Below, one piece after another: positions 61,228 through 64,000 of a stretch of 64,000 nucleotides of DNA; position 1 is the first letter of the stretch; each line of letters starts with the position of its first letter. The notes under the pieces are model-generated. The model did no database searches and was not told the origin of the DNA. It saw nothing but the letters and a program-made list of their open reading frames with translations. Location: the NCBI GenBank assembly GCA_900548215.1, contig URJI01000002.1, positions 1 to 64,000 on the forward strand, written 5' to 3'. Both the position numbers and the translations under genes were made by a program. This DNA is from an uncultured Coprococcus sp. (GTDB taxonomy: Bacteria; Bacillota; Clostridia; Lachnospirales; Lachnospiraceae).

Positions 61228-63129
61228 CTATTTTGCTTTTATCGCAACCACTTTGCTCCATGCTGAATAGATTTTAACAACTTTTCCGCTCACCTTCACA
61301 TTTTTATATGTTCTTACCCTCACATAGTAAACTCTGCCGGTATTGCATTTTGATATCTTGTAATATGTAGTGGCGTTATTTCGCAGCGTGGCAGTCCTGT
61401 TGCTCTTCCTGAATCGGCTATCAGTCGAACACTGTATCTGATATCCGGAGGTCTCTACCTTCTGGGCACTCCATCTTATCGCAATACGGTTCTTTCCTGC
61501 CACCTTCTTTACTATCTTTGTTCCCTTTGGATTGATCTTAAACGCCATCCTTTTACTTCCAGAATATTTAGAACCTGCAAATGTGACCTTTACCAGATAT
61601 TTTCCTACACTTTTTCTCCCCGCACTGTAAGTGACCTTGTAATCTGTATTCTTTACCAGAGCCTTCCCAGCCGAATTCTTCACCTGAACGGCTGGTGTTC
61701 TGACTTTGCCATCATATACACATGACACAGCGCTCAGTTTAACTGTAGACACTTTGGCAATTTTTGATGTTGAAAGCTTCTTGCCACAGGATTTGCATGT
61801 TGTGGTTATGACTCCATCGGTCGTCATTGTCGCCTTTTTCGTAACCTTATTTACCTTTGATGTATGCTTACAAACAGTCTGGGTCTTTGAAGTGAGAACT
61901 GCCGACTTGGCATTGCTGTACACTTTATAAAGTCCCTTTATGTACTCCAGTTCACCTGAAATCTTATAACCTTGTGACAATAAATAATCAGGATCACAAA
62001 ACTCAACATCTGTGAATTTCACATTATCCTTAGACTTTTCAACCATACAGTACGACATAACATTTCCATATTTATCCGTCACATCTCCGAGTTCACCTTT
62101 GATATCATACTTAAAATTTTCAAACTCTTTATAACTATCATCTACTGCATCACGCATGAATACGCACCGGTCACCAGTATTCTGATCAATATATACTTTT
62201 GCCGGCATAGTTGATCTGTATGAATACCCATTTACGTTTTCTTCCGTATCTGTATAACCGTACTTTTCCGGATCAAAAATACCATCCGTGGCATCAATTT
62301 CACGCATATAATATTTGTCTGTATATCCAGGCATCAGCATAAGCTCATATAACGTGTATCCCTTGACATTTTCTGCCTTTATACTGCCATCATCGTTATA
62401 GTAAGTTCTGACATAATCTTCTACTGTATATTTTTTTCCATTATCGCCCTTTGTATATACGTGACAATCATATGAATTCTCCATGTCTACAATAATCGCC
62501 TGTATTTCATCATACCTCATCTCGGACGCCTGCTCCTTTTTCAGACCAGTGAGTCCATTCACGACAAAGCAATCAGCAACAGTTGTATAATCTGCTATAA
62601 CAATACTTCCATCTGTTTTACCTGCATATACATACACTTCCGCATTCCCACTTATCCTGAAGTAAGACTTTGTTCCCTCCGGCTGCAATAATACTGCAGA
62701 CGACATCTTCTGCTGCTCATTGACATATAATTTGCCATCACCAATGATTTCAACTGAACCGCCATAAAAATCTCCCCAGGCACTCAACATACCTATATGG
62801 CTTGTTCCTACCAATTTTATCTTGAAGTTGTCTCCCATCATATTTGTGGTGAGACGATAATCCGGCATATTACAATTGGTGAGTGTCAGCGTATTTGTTT
62901 TTTTGTCATATACTGCACCTTTTGCACTTGTCGCTATTCCTTCCTGTGGAGTTCTGAAACTATACACATATATCATGTCGTCTTTCTCCGAATTGTAGAA
63001 CTGAACATATGCAAAGCTCCTCTCCTCATCTTCACACGGTCCATTGTTCGCTGCCAACGCCACAACGCCGCCCGCTGTCATAATCAAAATAAACGACAGC
63101 AAAAATGTTAGTCTTCTGAAATGTTTCAT
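61228..63129 (-). CDS. Secreted cell-surface protein with Ig-like and fibronectin III-like domains
   Basis: 633 residues; ATG after AGGGG. Signal peptide (1-27, cleavage near ALAA/NNGP). N-terminal beta-helix-like region (about 40-190), a middle domain of unknown type, a Cys-pair segment (VCKHTSKVNK..TTTCKSCGKK, about 428-460), a beta-rich Ig-like unit (YDGKVRTPAVQVKNSAG..NTDYKVTYSAG) and a C-terminal FnIII-like domain ending WSKVVAIKAK. Common architecture in Lachnospiraceae surface proteins. No LPXTG motif. Confidence 0.75.
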   Translation of the reverse strand: MKHFRRLTFLLSFILIMTAGGVVALAANNGPCEDEERSFAYVQFYNSEKDDMIYVYSFRTPQEGIATSAKGAVYDKKTNTLTLTNCNMPDYRLTTNMMGDNFKIKLVGTSHIGMLSAWGDFYGGSVEIIGDGKLYVNEQQKMSSAVLLQPEGTKSYFRISGNAEVYVYAGKTDGSIVIADYTTVADCFVVNGLTGLKKEQASEMRYDEIQAIIVDMENSYDCHVYTKGDNGKKYTVEDYVRTYYNDDGSIKAENVKGYTLYELMLMPGYTDKYYMREIDATDGIFDPEKYGYTDTEENVNGYSYRSTMPAKVYIDQNTGDRCVFMRDAVDDSYKEFENFKYDIKGELGDVTDKYGNVMSYCMVEKSKDNVKFTDVEFCDPDYLLSQGYKISGELEYIKGLYKVYSNAKSAVLTSKTQTVCKHTSKVNKVTKKATMTTDGVITTTCKSCGKKLSTSKIAKVSTVKLSAVSCVYDGKVRTPAVQVKNSAGKALVKNTDYKVTYSAGRKSVGKYLVKVTFAGSKYSGSKRMAFKINPKGTKIVKKVAGKNRIAIRWSAQKVETSGYQIQCSTDSRFRKSNRTATLRNNATTYYKISKCNTGRVYYVRVRTYKNVKVSGKVVKIYSAWSKVVAIKAK

Positions 63130-63355
63130 AGTCATTCCCCTTTCTATGATAGTTTGATAGTTCTCGTATACAGATGAAATGCATCTTCCACCCATCTGTT
63201 TCATATCATAGATTATAGTCATTTGCTGCCGTTTTCGTAACGTTACATATGTCTCATATTCAATTTTGGACAGTTTTATCTCATTTTTTTAATCAATAAT
63301 GTCATTTTAATTTTCCTGACACGGCTGGTCATCCAACACTTTCCCGTCTATAGTG

Positions 63356-64000
63356 TCATTCCTCGTGCCAACTGTAATAAAACTGTATCAGACCTACCCT
63401 TGACTTAGTCCCTGTCTTTTCATTCATGGATGATATATGTCTGTATAACGATGCCCTGGATATATATAGTTCATCAGCAATCTTCTGTATACTTTCGTCA
63501 GATATAAGGAGTTTTTGCAAAACCTCCCGTTCACGGCCAGTGAGACCGTGCATGTCTGCAAATCGTTCAAAGTCCACCTCAGTTCTTTCACTTAAACTCT
63601 TCGATGATCTCATCACTTTTTCCTCATCATATTGTCTATATTGTTTCTTTTGAAGGCTCTCAAGCACAAACACTGCTATACTTATGAAAACCAATAACAG
63701 TATAACTGTGACGCTCATCGCCATGATCCCCGGCGTTTTAACGATCACATATGATATAACTCCCACAATACCTGCACCAATATTATTTATCGTCCTGCCT
63801 GCTCCCGCCCAAAATGACTGCCATTTCATGGTGTAGGAGACATTTATAAATCCTGTGGTGAAATAAACAACAAAAAATCCTGCTGCGAGATAAAATACAA
63901 TGAGTCCTATGAGGAACGCTCCCCCAAATTCTATGACCAACATTGCAATTACAGACAGCACTGTTACACAATACATCATCTGGTTCATAAATCTCTGATC
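63356..64000 (-). CDS. Membrane-bound LuxR-type regulator (5' end outside window)
   Basis: The frame stays open to the window edge, so the N-terminus is missing. The visible part has at least four membrane helices, a cytoplasmic linker, and a C-terminal LuxR HTH (LTGREREVLQKLLISDESIQKIADELYISRASLYRHISSMNEKTG). Relatives fuse a 12-helix transporter-like sensor to LuxR HTH. Confidence 0.8.
   Translation of the reverse strand, partial: DQRFMNQMMYCVTVLSVIAMLVIEFGGAFLIGLIVFYLAAGFFVVYFTTGFINVSYTMKWQSFWAGAGRTINNIGAGIVGVISYVIVKTPGIMAMSVTVILLLVFISIAVFVLESLQKKQYRQYDEEKVMRSSKSLSERTEVDFERFADMHGLTGREREVLQKLLISDESIQKIADELYISRASLYRHISSMNEKTGTKSRVGLIQFYYSWHEE

Overview
The window looks like chromosome of a low-GC, spore-forming Clostridia, most likely Lachnospiraceae. 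This rests on the 16S 5' end at the left edge, a Leu T-box leader before leuA, spore genes (cotJABC, yyaC, a CwlD-like amidase), an indolepyruvate:ferredoxin oxidoreductase, and AGGAGG ribosome sites. Species cannot be fixed from sequence alone.

Layout. 1-460: start of an rRNA operon read leftward, with two duplicated sigma-A promoters. 461-5.8k: cvpA, a beta-propeller-like membrane protein, a LysM protein with a degenerate JAMM domain, yyaC, and a coiled-coil membrane protein. 6-13.2k: CBS protein, T-box/leuA, ung, a histidine phosphatase, a SpoT-type HD hydrolase, tex. 13.2-27.5k: cotJABC, an EamA transporter, a catalytically eroded SbcD-like protein, pyrG, an ArsR-HAD pair, CPBP/RidA/CvfB/acyl-ACP thioesterase, tRNA-Gln, an amidohydrolase, an amidase and a diguanylate cyclase. 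35.6-64k: iorBA, an ECF sigma/anti-sigma/vWA lipoprotein cluster, relQ, tRNA-Arg, several unknown proteins, sstT, a MetE-like methyltransferase, a heterodimeric ABC exporter behind a structured leader, ilvE, a flavin reductase, a permease, glycerate kinase, a secreted repeat protein and a membrane LuxR regulator cut by the window end.

The exceptional region is 27627-35549 (7,923 bp): an intact-looking filamentous phage (inovirus) prophage built like a transposon. It has tandem 54-residue coat proteins, a 609-residue pIII-like protein, several short membrane proteins, a Zot/pI-like ATPase, an HUH endonuclease plus superfamily-3 helicase Rep of the type shared with CRESS-DNA replicons, a hairpin/iteron candidate origin, and an IS30-family DDE transposase at the right end. 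Imperfect terminal inverted repeats (21 of 27 positions) bound it, flanked by a 16-bp direct repeat. The target was the intrinsic terminator of the iorAB operon; the duplication rebuilds that terminator on one side. No secretin gene is present, as expected for a host with a single membrane.

Other features worth reading: a 201-bp nested palindrome in the leader of the ABC exporter, a hairpin cluster after tRNA-Gln, terminator-like hairpins just before the start codons of ung, relQ and cotJA, and a decayed immunity-like gene next to a truncated gene start before the SLC13-type permease.
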